In this document: one piece after another, positions 18,184-27,271 of the stretch
Numbering within the stretch: the first letter of the stretch is position 1
Layout: the number at the start of each line of letters is the position of its first letter
Assembly (NCBI RefSeq): GCF_039523555.1
Contig: NZ_BAAAFN010000011.1
Location: 124,001-188,000, forward strand
Direction of reading: 5' to 3'
Origin: Castellaniella daejeonensis
GTDB taxonomy: Bacteria; Pseudomonadota; Gammaproteobacteria; Burkholderiales; Burkholderiaceae_B
Length of the DNA stretch: 64,000 nt
The notes under the pieces: generated by a model
The model's input: the letters and a program-made list of their open reading frames with translations, nothing else
Told to the model about the DNA's origin: nothing
Database searches by the model: none
Translations under genes and position numbers: made by a program

Positions 18184-18203
18184 CGGGGGGCTGAAGCCCC
18201 CCG
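18184..18203 (-). terminator. GC-rich stem-loop in the tsf-pyrH spacer
   Basis: A perfect 8-bp stem (CGGGGGGC / GCCCCCCG) closed by a 4-nt loop lies in the 201-nt spacer between tsf and pyrH. No T-tract follows on the minus strand, so it may be an attenuator or mRNA-stability element rather than a full intrinsic terminator. The rest of the spacer shows nothing I recognise. Confidence 0.45.
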
Positions 18204-18335
18204 GCAACGGGTACGCGCAAACCCAGGCCCGTCATGCAGGACGCAAACTGCGGCGACAGCCTAGCCATCGCAAAGGTCTGCAACGCTGCATGGCGAGTCC
18301 GGGCGCGATGCCATCGTACCCGAAATCAGCCTGAA

Positions 18336-19211
18336 TCAGGAACCGCTGGCGGCGGCGGCGACTTCCGCGGCGAAGTCCTCGGACTTCTTCTCGATGCCCT
18401 CGCCCACCACGAACAGCGCGTAGCGATTGATGCGGGCACCCTTTTCCTTGAGCATCTGCTCGACGGACTGCTTGTCGTTCTTGACGAAAGGCTGCGACAG
18501 CAGTGTGACTTCCTTCAGGAACTTCTGCACGGAGCCTTCGACCATCTTGGCGACGATCTCGGCCGGCTTGCCGGATTCGGCGGCCTTCTGCTCGGCCACG
18601 GAGCGTTCGGCGGCGATCAGCGCGGGGTCCACGCCGTCGGCATTCAGGGCGCGCGGCTTGGTCGCGGCGATGTGCATCGCCAGGTCCTTGCCGATTTCAT
18701 CGGCGCCGGCGAAATCGACCAGCACGCCGATGCGGCCGCCGTGCACGTAGCTGTTCAGGCTGTCCACGGTATCGAAACGCTGGAAGCGGCGCACCGACAT
18801 GTTCTCGCCGATCTTGCCCACCAGGCCGGCACGCACGGATTCGACGGTGCCGTCACCCAGGGCGCAGGCGTTCAGCGCTTCCAGGTCGGCCGGGTTGCGT
18901 TCGGCGACGATGCGGGCCAGGTCGTTGACGAAAGCGATGAAATCATCGTTCTTGGCAACGAAGTCAGTTTCGCAGTTGACTTCCACCAGCGCCCCGCTCT
19001 TGCCGTCGGCGGCGATATGCAGACCGATCAGCCCTTCGGCCGTGATGCGGCCGGCGGCCTTGGAGGCCTTGCTGCCCAGCTTGACGCGCAGCAGTTCCTC
19101 GGCGCGAGCCAGGTCGCCCTCGGCCTCGGTCAGGGCCTTCTTGCATTCCATCATGGGCGCGTCGGTCTTTTCGCGCAGTTCCTTGACCATGGCGGCGGTG
19201 ATTTGAGCCAT
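18336..19211 (-). CDS. tsf: Translation elongation factor Ts
   Basis: Guanine-nucleotide exchange factor for EF-Tu. The N-terminal UBA-like domain (ITAAMVKELREKTDAPMMEC) and the EF-Tu-contacting NCETDFVAKNDDF motif are intact, followed by the dimerisation core. 291 aa, normal. AGGAG lies about 10 nt before the ATG. It lies 97 nt downstream of rpsB; the spacer holds two strong hairpins. Confidence 0.98.
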   Translation of the reverse strand: MAQITAAMVKELREKTDAPMMECKKALTEAEGDLARAEELLRVKLGSKASKAAGRITAEGLIGLHIAADGKSGALVEVNCETDFVAKNDDFIAFVNDLARIVAERNPADLEALNACALGDGTVESVRAGLVGKIGENMSVRRFQRFDTVDSLNSYVHGGRIGVLVDFAGADEIGKDLAMHIAATKPRALNADGVDPALIAAERSVAEQKAAESGKPAEIVAKMVEGSVQKFLKEVTLLSQPFVKNDKQSVEQMLKEKGARINRYALFVVGEGIEKKSEDFAAEVAAAASGS

Positions 19212-19236
19212 TGTGTTCTCTCCTGATCAATCAATG

Positions 19237-19297
19237 CGCGCGCCGACAAGGGGCGCGCGACGAACCCGCCGCCCGCCGGCAAGCGCCGGGGCGGCGG
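19237..19297 (-). other. Two stem-loops in the rpsB-tsf spacer
   Basis: Bases 19237-19244 and 19252-19259 form an 8-bp GC stem. Bases 19266-19280 and 19285-19297 form a 13-bp stem with a 2-nt bulge and a 4-nt loop. Neither is followed by a T-tract on the minus strand. They could set the rpsB:tsf expression ratio or protect RNA ends. Confidence 0.45.
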
Positions 19298-19308
19298 AAG
19301 GCAGGAAA

Positions 19309-20061
19309 TTATTCCTGATCCTGGTCCTGCTCGACCTCGATGAATTCCTCACCTTCGGCCAGTTCTTCGACCAGGCCATTGAGGCTTTGCTCACGGCCGG
19401 CCAGCACGGCGTCGGCCATGCCACGGGCGTACAGGGCGATGGCCTTGGAGGAGTCGTCGTTGCCCGGAATGACGTGATCGATGCCTTCGGGCGAGTGGTT
19501 GGTGTCGACCACGCCGACCACCGGAATACCCAGGGTGCGGGCTTCGGCCACGGCGATCTTGTGATAGCCGACGTCAATCACGAACAGCGCGTCGGGCAGC
19601 GTGTTCATATCCTTGATGCCGCCGATGGACTTGTTGAGCTTTTCCATTTCGCGGGCGAACATGAGCGCTTCTTTCTTGGTCATGTGCTCGGTGGCGCCTT
19701 CGGCCTGCTGGGCTTCCATGTCCTTCAGGCGCTTGATCGAGGTCTTGACCGTCTTGAAGTTGGTCATCATGCCGCCCAGCCAGCGGCTGTCGACGTAGGG
19801 CATGCCGCAGCGCTGGGCTTCGGCGGCAACCAGTTCGCGAGCGGAACGCTTGGTGCCGACGAACAGCACATTGCCGCCGCGCGCGGCCACCTGGCGCACG
19901 AACTGGCTGGCTTCCAGGAATTTCTCAACCGTGCGTTCCAGGTTGACGATATGGATCTTGTTGCGCTGGCCGAAGATGTATTCGGCCATCTTCGGGTTCC
20001 AGTAACGGGTCTGGTGGCCAAAATGCACACCGGCTTCCAGCATTTCGCGCATGAGCGACAT
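19309..20061 (-). CDS. rpsB: 30S ribosomal protein S2
   Basis: Small-subunit protein. The start MSLMREMLEAGVHFGHQTRYWNPK and the block LFVGTKRSARELV are diagnostic, as is PDALFVIDVGYHKIAVAEA. 250 aa, with a typical acidic C-terminal tail. GGAG lies 9 nt before the ATG. First gene of the long minus-strand cluster, divergent from map. Confidence 0.98.
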   Translation of the reverse strand: MSLMREMLEAGVHFGHQTRYWNPKMAEYIFGQRNKIHIVNLERTVEKFLEASQFVRQVAARGGNVLFVGTKRSARELVAAEAQRCGMPYVDSRWLGGMMTNFKTVKTSIKRLKDMEAQQAEGATEHMTKKEALMFAREMEKLNKSIGGIKDMNTLPDALFVIDVGYHKIAVAEARTLGIPVVGVVDTNHSPEGIDHVIPGNDDSSKAIALYARGMADAVLAGREQSLNGLVEELAEGEEFIEVEQDQDQE

Positions 20062-20209
20062 GAAAATTCTCCGAGAGGGTTTGGTCTTGTACCCGGCCAG
20101 TATCCAGGACTAACATGGCTGAAGGTCGAATTTTCAAGCATCGACGCAAACTTCCATGCAAAGCCGAAGACACCCTTGGGCGGCCAGGCACGCTATTTAC
20201 AGCTAAGCC

Positions 20210-20243
20210 TATAATTCTACTATTCATCTCGTCCACACAGCAA
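20210..20243. promoter_or_regulatory. Overlapping divergent promoter candidates for map (+) and rpsB (-)
   Basis: The 189-nt spacer between rpsB and map has an AT-rich centre. On the plus strand a perfect TATAAT lies at 20210-20215, 36 nt before the map ATG, without a good -35 box. On the minus strand TTGCTG (20243-20238), an 18-nt spacer and TAGAAT (20219-20214) fit a sigma-70 promoter for rpsB. The two overlap, so they could not be occupied at once. Confidence 0.4.
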
Positions 20244-20250
20244 GCACCCC

Positions 20251-21069
20251 ATGAGCCAACTCATCACCGACCCCCAAGAACTCGACCAGATGCGCGCCGC
20301 CTGCCAGGCAGCCGCCAGCGTACTGGACTACCTCGAACCGCACGTGCGCGCCGGGGTCACGACGGGGGAACTCGACCGCCTGTGCATGGACTTCATCACC
20401 AACACGCTGCAGGTGAAGTCGGCCACCGTGGGCTATGCGCCGCCGGGCTACCCGCCCTTCCCCGCCTCCATCTGCACCTCGGTCAACCATGTCATCTGCC
20501 ACGGCATCCCCGGCGACAAGGTCCTGAAGAACGGCGACATCATGAACATCGACGTCACCATCATCAAGGACGGCTGGTTCGGTGACACCAGCCGCATGTT
20601 CTGCGTGGGCGAGCCTTCCATCCTGGCGCGCCGCCTGATCGACACCACCTACGAATGCATGTGGCTGGGCATCGAGCAAGTCCGGCCGGGCGCCACCCTG
20701 GGCGACATCGGCCATGCCATCCAGAAACACGCCGAATCGGCGGGCTTTTCCGTGGTGCGCGAATATTGCGGCCACGGCGTCGGGCGGCGCTTCCACCAGG
20801 ATCCCCAGGTGCTGCACTACGGCAAGCCCGGCACGGGCGTGCGCCTGGAGCCGGGCATGATCTTCACGATCGAGCCCATGATCAATGCCGGCCGCCGCGA
20901 AATCCGCACCCTGGCCGACCAATGGACGGTCGTCACCCGCGATCACAGCCTGTCGGCGCAATGGGAGCACAGCATCCTGGTGACCGACCAGGGCTACGAA
21001 GTGCTGACGGTATCGCCCTGCATGCCGGCGCCGCCCGCCTTCGCCAAGGCCGCCCGGGCGGCCGCCTGA
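20251..21069 (+). CDS. map: Type I methionine aminopeptidase
   Basis: Removes the initiator Met from nascent proteins; cytosolic two-metal enzyme. All five metal ligands are recognisable: D in NIDVTIIKDGWFGDTSR (two Asp), H in GHGVGRRFH, E in FTIEPMI and E in QWEHSILVT. The substrate His is in NHVICHGIPG. 272 aa. Divergent from rpsB, the usual location of map, and followed after 7 nt by glnD. Confidence 0.97.
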   Translation: MSQLITDPQELDQMRAACQAAASVLDYLEPHVRAGVTTGELDRLCMDFITNTLQVKSATVGYAPPGYPPFPASICTSVNHVICHGIPGDKVLKNGDIMNIDVTIIKDGWFGDTSRMFCVGEPSILARRLIDTTYECMWLGIEQVRPGATLGDIGHAIQKHAESAGFSVVREYCGHGVGRRFHQDPQVLHYGKPGTGVRLEPGMIFTIEPMINAGRREIRTLADQWTVVTRDHSLSAQWEHSILVTDQGYEVLTVSPCMPAPPAFAKAARAAA

Positions 21070-21076
21070 CGCGCGC

Positions 21077-23770
21077 ATGGCCATGCGCCCAGGCGAAAAC
21101 CCGTCCAACGGCGGGTCGGGGCCCGTCGACGCGATCCAGAAGGACTCCAGCCGGCCGCAACCGTCCCTGACCGAGTTGCGCACTCTCATGCAGGCACGCC
21201 GGGCCGAGGCCATCCAGGCCTGGCGCTCGCACCTGCGGCCCGATACGCTGCTGTCCACGCTGCGGCGCATCGCCGACGAGACCCTGCGCAGCCTGCTGAA
21301 GATCCATCCGCTCCCCGCAGGCGCATGCGCGGCGGCAGTGGGCGGCTACGGCCGGGGCGAACTCTATCCCGGCTCGGATCTCGACATCCTGATCCTGCTT
21401 GAATGCGCCCCGGATGCCGCCGCGCGCGAACGCATCGAAGCGCTGGTCGCCGCCCTGTGGGATATCGGCCTGGAACCGGGCCTGAGCGTGCGCACGCTGG
21501 AACAATGCCGGCACGAGGCCACGGCCGACATCACCGTGCAGACCTCGCTACTTGAGGCCCGCTGGCTGGCGGGAGGCAGGACGCTATTCCGGCGCTTCCG
21601 GGAGCAGATGCAGCGGGACCTGGATCCGCGGGACTTCTACTTGGCCAAGCGCACCGAAATGCAGCAGCGCCATGCGCGCCACCAGGACACGCCCTATGCG
21701 CTGGAACCCAACTGCAAGGAAGCCCCTGGTGGCCTGCGCGACCTGCAGGTGCTGCTGTGGCTGGCACGCGCTGCCGGACTGGGCACGACCTGGCGTGCCG
21801 TGGCGCGCACCGACCTGCTGACTTCGGCCGAATTCCGCGCCCTGCGCCGGGCGGAGCAGGCCTTCAAACGCCTGCGCATCGAGCTCCACCTGCTGGCCGG
21901 GCGCCGCGAGGACCGCGTCCTGTTCGACCTGCAGCCGCGCCTGGCCAGGGTCTATGGCTTTGTCGACCAGCCCCACCGGCGCGCCGGCGAACTGCTGATG
22001 CAGCGCTATTACTGGGCCGCCCGCGTAGTCTGCCAGGTCAACCGGCTGCTGATGCTGGCGCTGGAAGAACACCTGTTTCCCCGTCCCCAGGACAAGGCCG
22101 CCGCCCTGGACGACGACTTCTGCGTGCGCCGCGGACGGCTGGCCCTGGTCCGCGAGGATGCCTTCGAGCGCAAGCCCAGCCTGCTGCTGAAGGTGTTCCT
22201 GGTCACGCAGCAGCACCCGGAACTGCAGGGCATGGCGGCCGGCACCCTGCGGGCCATGTGGCACGCGCGCCTGCGCATCGATCGGGCATTCCGCGACGAT
22301 CCGGTCAACCGCCAGCTGTTCCTGCAGATCCTGCGCCAGCCGCGCGGCATCGTTCATGCCCTGCGCGACATGACGATGTGGAACATCCTGCCACGCTATC
22401 TGCCCCCGTTCCGCCGCATCGTCGGACAGATGCAGCACGACCTGTTCCATGCCTACACCGTGGACCAGCACATCCTGATGGTCGTCCGCAATCTGCGGCG
22501 CTTCACGATGCCCGAGCATGCCCAGGAATATCCACTGGCCAGCCAGCTGATCGCCGACCTGGACGATCACTGGCTGCTGTACATCGCGGCACTGTTCCAC
22601 GACATCGCCAAGGGGCGCGGCGGCGATCATTCGCAACTGGGCGCCGCCGAGGTGCGCCGTTTCGCCCGCCACCATGCGCTGCCCCGCGAGTCGGTCGAAC
22701 TGCTGGACTTCCTGGTGCGCGAGCACCTGACCCTGTCCCAGGTGGCCCAGAAGCGCGACCTGAGCGATCCCCGCGTGATCCACGAGTTCGCCGCCCGGGT
22801 CGGATCCCGGCGCCGGCTGGCTGCCCTGTACCTGCTGACCGTGGCCGACATCCGCGGCACCAGCCCCAAGGTCTGGAACTCCTGGAAAGGCAAGCTGCTG
22901 GAAGATCTGTACCACCGCACGCTGGCGGCCCTGGGGGGCGAGCAGCCCGATACCCGCACCATCCTGGCCCTGCGCAAGGATGCCGCCGCCGCGGAAATCC
23001 GCCGGATGGGCTTGCGCGACGAAAGCCGCGACGCCTTCTGGTCGCAACTGGACGTGGCCTATTTCCTGCGCCACGATGCCAACGAGATCGCCTGGCACAC
23101 GCGTCACCTGTACCACTGCTTCCAGGGACCGGATCCGGTGGTGCGCGCCCGCGTCCTGGGCCAGAGCGAGGCCCTGCAGGTCCTGGCCTACGCGCCCGAC
23201 CGGCCGGACCTGTTCATGGACATCTGCACCTATTTCGACCGTCATGGCCTGAGCATCCAGGACGCGCGCATTCACACCACGCGCCAGGGCTGGGCGCTGG
23301 ACAGCTTCATCGTGCTGCTGCCCGAGCACGACCGCGACTATCGTTCTCACGCTTCCCTGATCGAACACGAGCTGCGCGCCTCGCTGACCGATCGCCCGGC
23401 GGCGCGCCGGGATGCCCCGGCACCGCATCCGGGATCCCGCCGTTCGCGGGCCTTTCCGATCATGCCCAGTGTCACGCTGCAGCCCGATGAACTGGGCGGC
23501 AACTGGCGGCTGTCGGTCACGGCGGCCGACCGCGTCGGGCTGCTGCACGACCTGGCACGGGTGTTCGCCCGCCACGACGTCAGCCTGAAGATGGCCAAGA
23601 TCATGACCCTGGGCGACCGGGTCGAGGACGTCTTCGTCCTCGACGGCTCCGGCCTGGAACATCCCCGCGGACAGATACAATTCGAACGCCAGGTGCTGGA
23701 AGCGCTGGGCACGGCCTGCGACACGCCCCCGCTCCTTTCATCCACGACCCCGACCACGGCTCTGCCATGA
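21077..23770 (+). CDS. glnD: Bifunctional PII uridylyltransferase / uridylyl-removing enzyme
   Basis: Senses glutamine and adds or removes UMP on PII proteins (GlnB/GlnK), controlling nitrogen assimilation. Domains in order: nucleotidyltransferase with GGYGRGELYPGSDLDILI (about residues 85-105), a helical linker with EAPGGLRDLQ, an HD hydrolase domain with LFHDIAKGRGGDHS, and two C-terminal ACT domains (the second is WRLSVTAADRVGLLHDLARV). 897 aa. The stop shares ATGA with dsbB, so the two are translationally coupled. Confidence 0.97.
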   Translation: MAMRPGENPSNGGSGPVDAIQKDSSRPQPSLTELRTLMQARRAEAIQAWRSHLRPDTLLSTLRRIADETLRSLLKIHPLPAGACAAAVGGYGRGELYPGSDLDILILLECAPDAAARERIEALVAALWDIGLEPGLSVRTLEQCRHEATADITVQTSLLEARWLAGGRTLFRRFREQMQRDLDPRDFYLAKRTEMQQRHARHQDTPYALEPNCKEAPGGLRDLQVLLWLARAAGLGTTWRAVARTDLLTSAEFRALRRAEQAFKRLRIELHLLAGRREDRVLFDLQPRLARVYGFVDQPHRRAGELLMQRYYWAARVVCQVNRLLMLALEEHLFPRPQDKAAALDDDFCVRRGRLALVREDAFERKPSLLLKVFLVTQQHPELQGMAAGTLRAMWHARLRIDRAFRDDPVNRQLFLQILRQPRGIVHALRDMTMWNILPRYLPPFRRIVGQMQHDLFHAYTVDQHILMVVRNLRRFTMPEHAQEYPLASQLIADLDDHWLLYIAALFHDIAKGRGGDHSQLGAAEVRRFARHHALPRESVELLDFLVREHLTLSQVAQKRDLSDPRVIHEFAARVGSRRRLAALYLLTVADIRGTSPKVWNSWKGKLLEDLYHRTLAALGGEQPDTRTILALRKDAAAAEIRRMGLRDESRDAFWSQLDVAYFLRHDANEIAWHTRHLYHCFQGPDPVVRARVLGQSEALQVLAYAPDRPDLFMDICTYFDRHGLSIQDARIHTTRQGWALDSFIVLLPEHDRDYRSHASLIEHELRASLTDRPAARRDAPAPHPGSRRSRAFPIMPSVTLQPDELGGNWRLSVTAADRVGLLHDLARVFARHDVSLKMAKIMTLGDRVEDVFVLDGSGLEHPRGQIQFERQVLEALGTACDTPPLLSSTTPTTALP

Positions 23771-24273
23771 CCCTGACCCGCTCCGACCGTCTCTTGCGCC
23801 TCGTCTCCCTGCTGTGCTTGGCTGCCGTGGGCTTCGCCCTGATCTCCCAGCATGCATTCGGCATGAAGCCCTGCGCCTGGTGCGTGCTGCAGCGGCTGAT
23901 CCTGCTGGCCATCGCCGCCGTCTGCGGGCTGGCCGGCATGGGCTGGGGCCCGGCCATCGTGCGGCGTGGCGGCGCGGTGGCTGCGGCCATCCTGGCGGGA
24001 TGCGGCATCGCCGCGGCCTGGTATCAGTACAGCGTGGCCGCACAGCTGTTTTCCTGCGCCCAGACTTTTGCCGACCGTTTCATCACGGCGTCCGGACTGG
24101 ACGCCGCCCTGCCCTGGCTGTTCGGCATCTACGCAAGCTGCAACGACGCCCGCGTCAGTCTGCTGGGTGTGGAATATGCACTGTGGGGCCTGGCGCTGTT
24201 CGTCGTCTGCGCCGCCCTAACCCTGGCCACGCTATGGATGAGCCCGGACGCTGATCAGTCCCCTGCGGACTGA
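23767..24273 (+). CDS. dsbB: Disulfide bond formation protein B
   Basis: Inner-membrane quinone reductase that reoxidises DsbA. Four hydrophobic helices. The first periplasmic loop has the CAWC pair (C36, C39). The second loop has the other two cysteines, in LFSCAQTF and YASCNDAR. 168 aa, normal. A conserved Arg follows CAWC (VLQR). Coupled to glnD by a 4-nt overlap. No dsbA lies nearby. A palindromic repeat follows directly downstream. Confidence 0.93.
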   Translation: MTLTRSDRLLRLVSLLCLAAVGFALISQHAFGMKPCAWCVLQRLILLAIAAVCGLAGMGWGPAIVRRGGAVAAAILAGCGIAAAWYQYSVAAQLFSCAQTFADRFITASGLDAALPWLFGIYASCNDARVSLLGVEYALWGLALFVVCAALTLATLWMSPDADQSPAD

Positions 24274-24276
24274 TCA

Positions 24277-24384
24277 GCGCCTGGCGAATCGGAGCGCCTT
24301 GCAAGGCGCGACGTGGAGGGAGGCCCCGGCTGGAGATATCCCGCGCCTGGCGAATCGGAGCGCTTTGCAAGGCGCGACGTGGAG
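24277..24384 (+). repeat. Palindromic intergenic repeat, locus A (two 42-bp copies, 66-bp period)
   Basis: Two copies (24277-24318 and 24343-24384) of a 42-bp unit fill the gap between the convergent dsbB and purF genes. Each unit holds GCGAATCGGAGC, then a central palindrome, then GACGTGGAG. In copy 1 the palindrome is a perfect 16-mer, GCGCCTTGCAAGGCGC; copy 2 has one change in the left arm. The same element, reverse-complemented, recurs at 55972-56178 with a different but still symmetric palindrome. Confidence 0.8.
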
Positions 24385-24391
24385 TGAGGGC

Positions 24392-25894
24392 TCAGCTTTC
24401 GTCTTCGGCAGCCGCCATGGCGCCGGAGCGCTGAGGCAGGCCGCGGGTGCGGCTCAGGCGCTCCAGGTAGGCGTCGTCGATGTCGCCGGTGACATAACGG
24501 CCGTTGAAGCAGGACGACTCGAAGGACTGCATGGCGGGATTCAGGTCGCGCAGGGACTGTTCCAGATCGTCCAGATCCTGGTAGACCAGGCCGTCGGCGC
24601 CGATCTCGCGTGCAACCTGCGCCTCGTCACGCCCGGTGGCGATCAGTTCCGCCTGGGTCGGCATGTCGATGCCGTAGACGTTCGGATAGCGGACGGCCGG
24701 CGCCGCCGATGCGAAGAAGACCTTGTTGGCGCCCGCCGCCCGCGCCATGTCGACGATTTCACGGCTGGTGGTGCCGCGCACGATGGAATCATCGACCAGC
24801 AGGACATTCTTGCCGCGAAATTCCATGTCGATGGCGCTGAGTTTCTGGCGCACGGATTTCTTGCGCACGGCCTGGCCCGGCATGATGAAGGTGCGGCCGA
24901 CGTAGCGGTTCTTGATGAAGCCTTCGCGGTAGTTCAGTCCCAGGCGCGCCGCCAGCTGCATGGCCGATGGCCGCGAGGAATCGGGGATCGGCATGACCAC
25001 ATCCACATCGCCCAGGCGCAGGGACTTGGCCACCTTGTCCGCCAGGTATTCTCCCATGTGCAGGCGCGCGTCGTAGATCGAGATCCCGTTCATCATGGAA
25101 TCGGGGCGGGCGAAATAGACGTATTCGAAAATGCAGGGCGTCCACGCCTGCCCCGGTTCGGCACAGGCCTCGGTGCTGAGCTCGCCGTCTTCGGTGATCA
25201 CGACGGCCTCGCCGGGGGCGATGTCGCGCACCAGGGTGAATCCGCTGCCCGTCAGGGCCACGGATTCGGAAGCCAGCATCCATTCGGGGCCGGATTCCGT
25301 ATCGTGCCGCCCCAGACACAGGGGCCGGATGCCGTGCGGGTCGCGGAACGCCACCAGCCCGAAACTGCTGATGTCGGCGATGACCGCGTAGGCCCCCTTG
25401 GCGCGCCGATGCACCGCGCGCACGGCCTGGAATACTGCGTGCGCGTCCAGGGTGACGCCGTTGGACGCCTGCTGCAGTTCGTGCGCGAAGACGTTGAGCA
25501 GGACCTCGGAATCTGAATTGGTGTTGATGTGGCGCCGGTCGTGCTTGAACAGGGATTCGCGCAGTTCGCGCCAATTGGTCAGGTTGCCGTTGTGCACGAA
25601 CGTGATCCCGAACGGCGCGTTCACGTAGAAGGGCTGGGCCTCGTCCACGCTGGCGCTGGAACCCGCCGTGGGGTAGCGCACCTGCCCCAGGCCCCGGTTC
25701 CCGGGCAGCGCCCGCATGTTGCGCGTGCGAAACACGTCACGCACCAGGCCGTGGGCCTTGTGCATGCTGAAGAATTGGTCGTGCGCGGTGGCGATGCCGG
25801 CCGCGTCCTGGCCCCGGTGCTGCAGCAGCAGCAGGCTGTCATAGATCAGTTGATTGACGGGGCTGCGCCCCATCACACCCACGATTCCGCACAT
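24392..25894 (-). CDS. purF: Amidophosphoribosyltransferase
   Basis: First committed step of purine synthesis: PRPP plus glutamine to 5-phosphoribosylamine. The Ntn-type glutaminase nucleophile is Cys2 (MCGIVGVMGR), with RYPTAG and HNGNLTN in the glutaminase half. The PRPP loop is VLLVDDSIVRGTTSREIV. About 500 aa. cvpA lies 15 nt upstream, the classic cvpA-purF pair. Confidence 0.98.
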   Translation of the reverse strand: MCGIVGVMGRSPVNQLIYDSLLLLQHRGQDAAGIATAHDQFFSMHKAHGLVRDVFRTRNMRALPGNRGLGQVRYPTAGSSASVDEAQPFYVNAPFGITFVHNGNLTNWRELRESLFKHDRRHINTNSDSEVLLNVFAHELQQASNGVTLDAHAVFQAVRAVHRRAKGAYAVIADISSFGLVAFRDPHGIRPLCLGRHDTESGPEWMLASESVALTGSGFTLVRDIAPGEAVVITEDGELSTEACAEPGQAWTPCIFEYVYFARPDSMMNGISIYDARLHMGEYLADKVAKSLRLGDVDVVMPIPDSSRPSAMQLAARLGLNYREGFIKNRYVGRTFIMPGQAVRKKSVRQKLSAIDMEFRGKNVLLVDDSIVRGTTSREIVDMARAAGANKVFFASAAPAVRYPNVYGIDMPTQAELIATGRDEAQVAREIGADGLVYQDLDDLEQSLRDLNPAMQSFESSCFNGRYVTGDIDDAYLERLSRTRGLPQRSGAMAAAEDES

Positions 25895-25909
25895 AAGAAT
25901 GAATTCCGG

Positions 25910-26398
25910 CTAGTAGGGAAGCAGTTCCGCCACCTGGGTCGGCAGCAACGATTTGACTTGTTGGAAACCCCGGACGGCGGCCGCGGAGGTGCGCGCATCG
26001 CGCCACCAGGGTTCCTGGGGGAGCTGAGTGTAGCCCGCCAGCCCCACCAGGGCGAGGACCAGGACGATGCCGCGCACCGCGCCGAACACTGCGCCCAGGC
26101 CATGGTCGGCCGGCGTCAGGCCGGTACGGTCCACCAGCGCACCCAGCACCATGTTCAGCAGGCCGATCAGCAGGAGCGCCAGGATGAAGACCGCGCCGTA
26201 GGCAGCCAGCGTCCGCAGCAGGCCATTGTCGATCAGGCCCAGCAGCCAGTCCGACGCAGCGGGCCCCCACCAGATGGCGGCCACGAAGGCGGCGACATAG
26301 GCGACCAGCGACAGGACTTCGCGCAGGAAACCGCGCAACAGCCCGATCAAGGCCGAGATGGCCACGACGGCCAGGACGAAGTAGTCGAAGCTGGTCAC
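25910..26398 (-). CDS. cvpA: CvpA family protein
   Basis: Small inner-membrane protein named for colicin V production; the exact function is unsettled. 162 aa with four hydrophobic segments (about residues 5-20, 28-45, 63-85, 103-122). The conserved GLLRGFLREVLSL lies in the first cytoplasmic loop and G-x-x-RGIVLV before the last helix. The start is GTG at 26398, overlapping the dedD stop as GTGA. It is 15 nt before purF. Confidence 0.9.
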   Translation of the reverse strand: MTSFDYFVLAVVAISALIGLLRGFLREVLSLVAYVAAFVAAIWWGPAASDWLLGLIDNGLLRTLAAYGAVFILALLLIGLLNMVLGALVDRTGLTPADHGLGAVFGAVRGIVLVLALVGLAGYTQLPQEPWWRDARTSAAAVRGFQQVKSLLPTQVAELLPY

Positions 26399-27225
26399 TT
26401 GCCGGAGATCAGGCCGTTCTGGTAGCCCAGCGCCCGCAGCCGGGTCTGGGCCGCCTGGGCAGCCTCGTGGGAGCCGAAGGGCCCCACCCGCAGCCGGTAG
26501 ACGGTGCGGCCGTTGGACTGGCCGCGCTCGACGTAGGCGTCGGTGACGCCCGCCTGGCGCAGGCTGTCGCGCCGTGCCAGGGCGTCCTGCTCTGTCGTGT
26601 AGGCGGCGACCTGGAGATAGTAGCGTCCCCCGGCGGCCGGCCGGGTCTCGGTCCGGGCTTCCGAAGGCGTCTTGCCGGCCAGCAGGGCCAGGGCGACGGA
26701 GCCGTCGTCGGTGCGGCCCGCAGGCGCCTGGGTGGCGGGCTTGTCCTGCGACGGGCGCTCGGCGGATCGGGCAGGCTCGGTAGCGGGCTTTTCCGGGGCG
26801 GGCTCGGGCTGCGTCCGGACGGGACTGGCGGGCGCCGGTTCAGGCGTGGCCTGGACAGGCGGCTGGCCCTGGGAGGCAGCCTGTGACGGCACGGGGGATT
26901 CAGGCGCGGCCGGAGCGGCCGGCTCGGGCTGGGGTTCGGCCTGGACCGTACCGCCCGATGCAGCCGCGTCGGGCTGGGAGACCGGGGGTTCGGTGACGGG
27001 CGGCAGGCCGGCGACCGGCGCCGGCACCACGATCGGCGCTTGCGCGTCGTCGGAGACGGGTTCGTCGAACAGCCAGGGCACGACGATGAAGGCAGCCAGC
27101 ACCAGCGCCAGGGCGCCGATCAGGCGGCGGCGGGCTTTTACGCGCAATTCGCGGAGTTGGGCTTCGGTACCGGCGGATCGTGCCGGCGCGCGTTGTCCCG
27201 TTTCGGTTCCCTTGCGAAAAAGCAT
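26395..27225 (-). CDS. dedD: SPOR-domain cell-division protein (DedD-like)
   Basis: Bitopic inner-membrane protein expected at the septum. A cytoplasmic basic N-terminus (VKARRRLIGA) precedes one membrane helix (about residues 36-52, LALVLAAFIVVPWLF). A long Pro/Ala/Glu-rich periplasmic linker (about residues 60-175) leads to a C-terminal SPOR domain (YYLQVAAYTTEQDALARRDS to RLRALGYQNGL). SPOR domains bind denuded glycan strands. 276 aa. Position between folC and cvpA matches dedD in other proteobacteria. Confidence 0.88.
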   Translation of the reverse strand: MLFRKGTETGQRAPARSAGTEAQLRELRVKARRRLIGALALVLAAFIVVPWLFDEPVSDDAQAPIVVPAPVAGLPPVTEPPVSQPDAAASGGTVQAEPQPEPAAPAAPESPVPSQAASQGQPPVQATPEPAPASPVRTQPEPAPEKPATEPARSAERPSQDKPATQAPAGRTDDGSVALALLAGKTPSEARTETRPAAGGRYYLQVAAYTTEQDALARRDSLRQAGVTDAYVERGQSNGRTVYRLRVGPFGSHEAAQAAQTRLRALGYQNGLISGK

Positions 27226-27271
27226 CGTGCAGCCAACCCATCAAAAGTGGCGGATCGGCCTCATGATCCCG

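Noticed and set aside
24299..24400. Small protein encoded across locus A repeats
   Set aside because: The open frame simply translates the repeat units and runs into purF antisense. No ribosome site or independent support.
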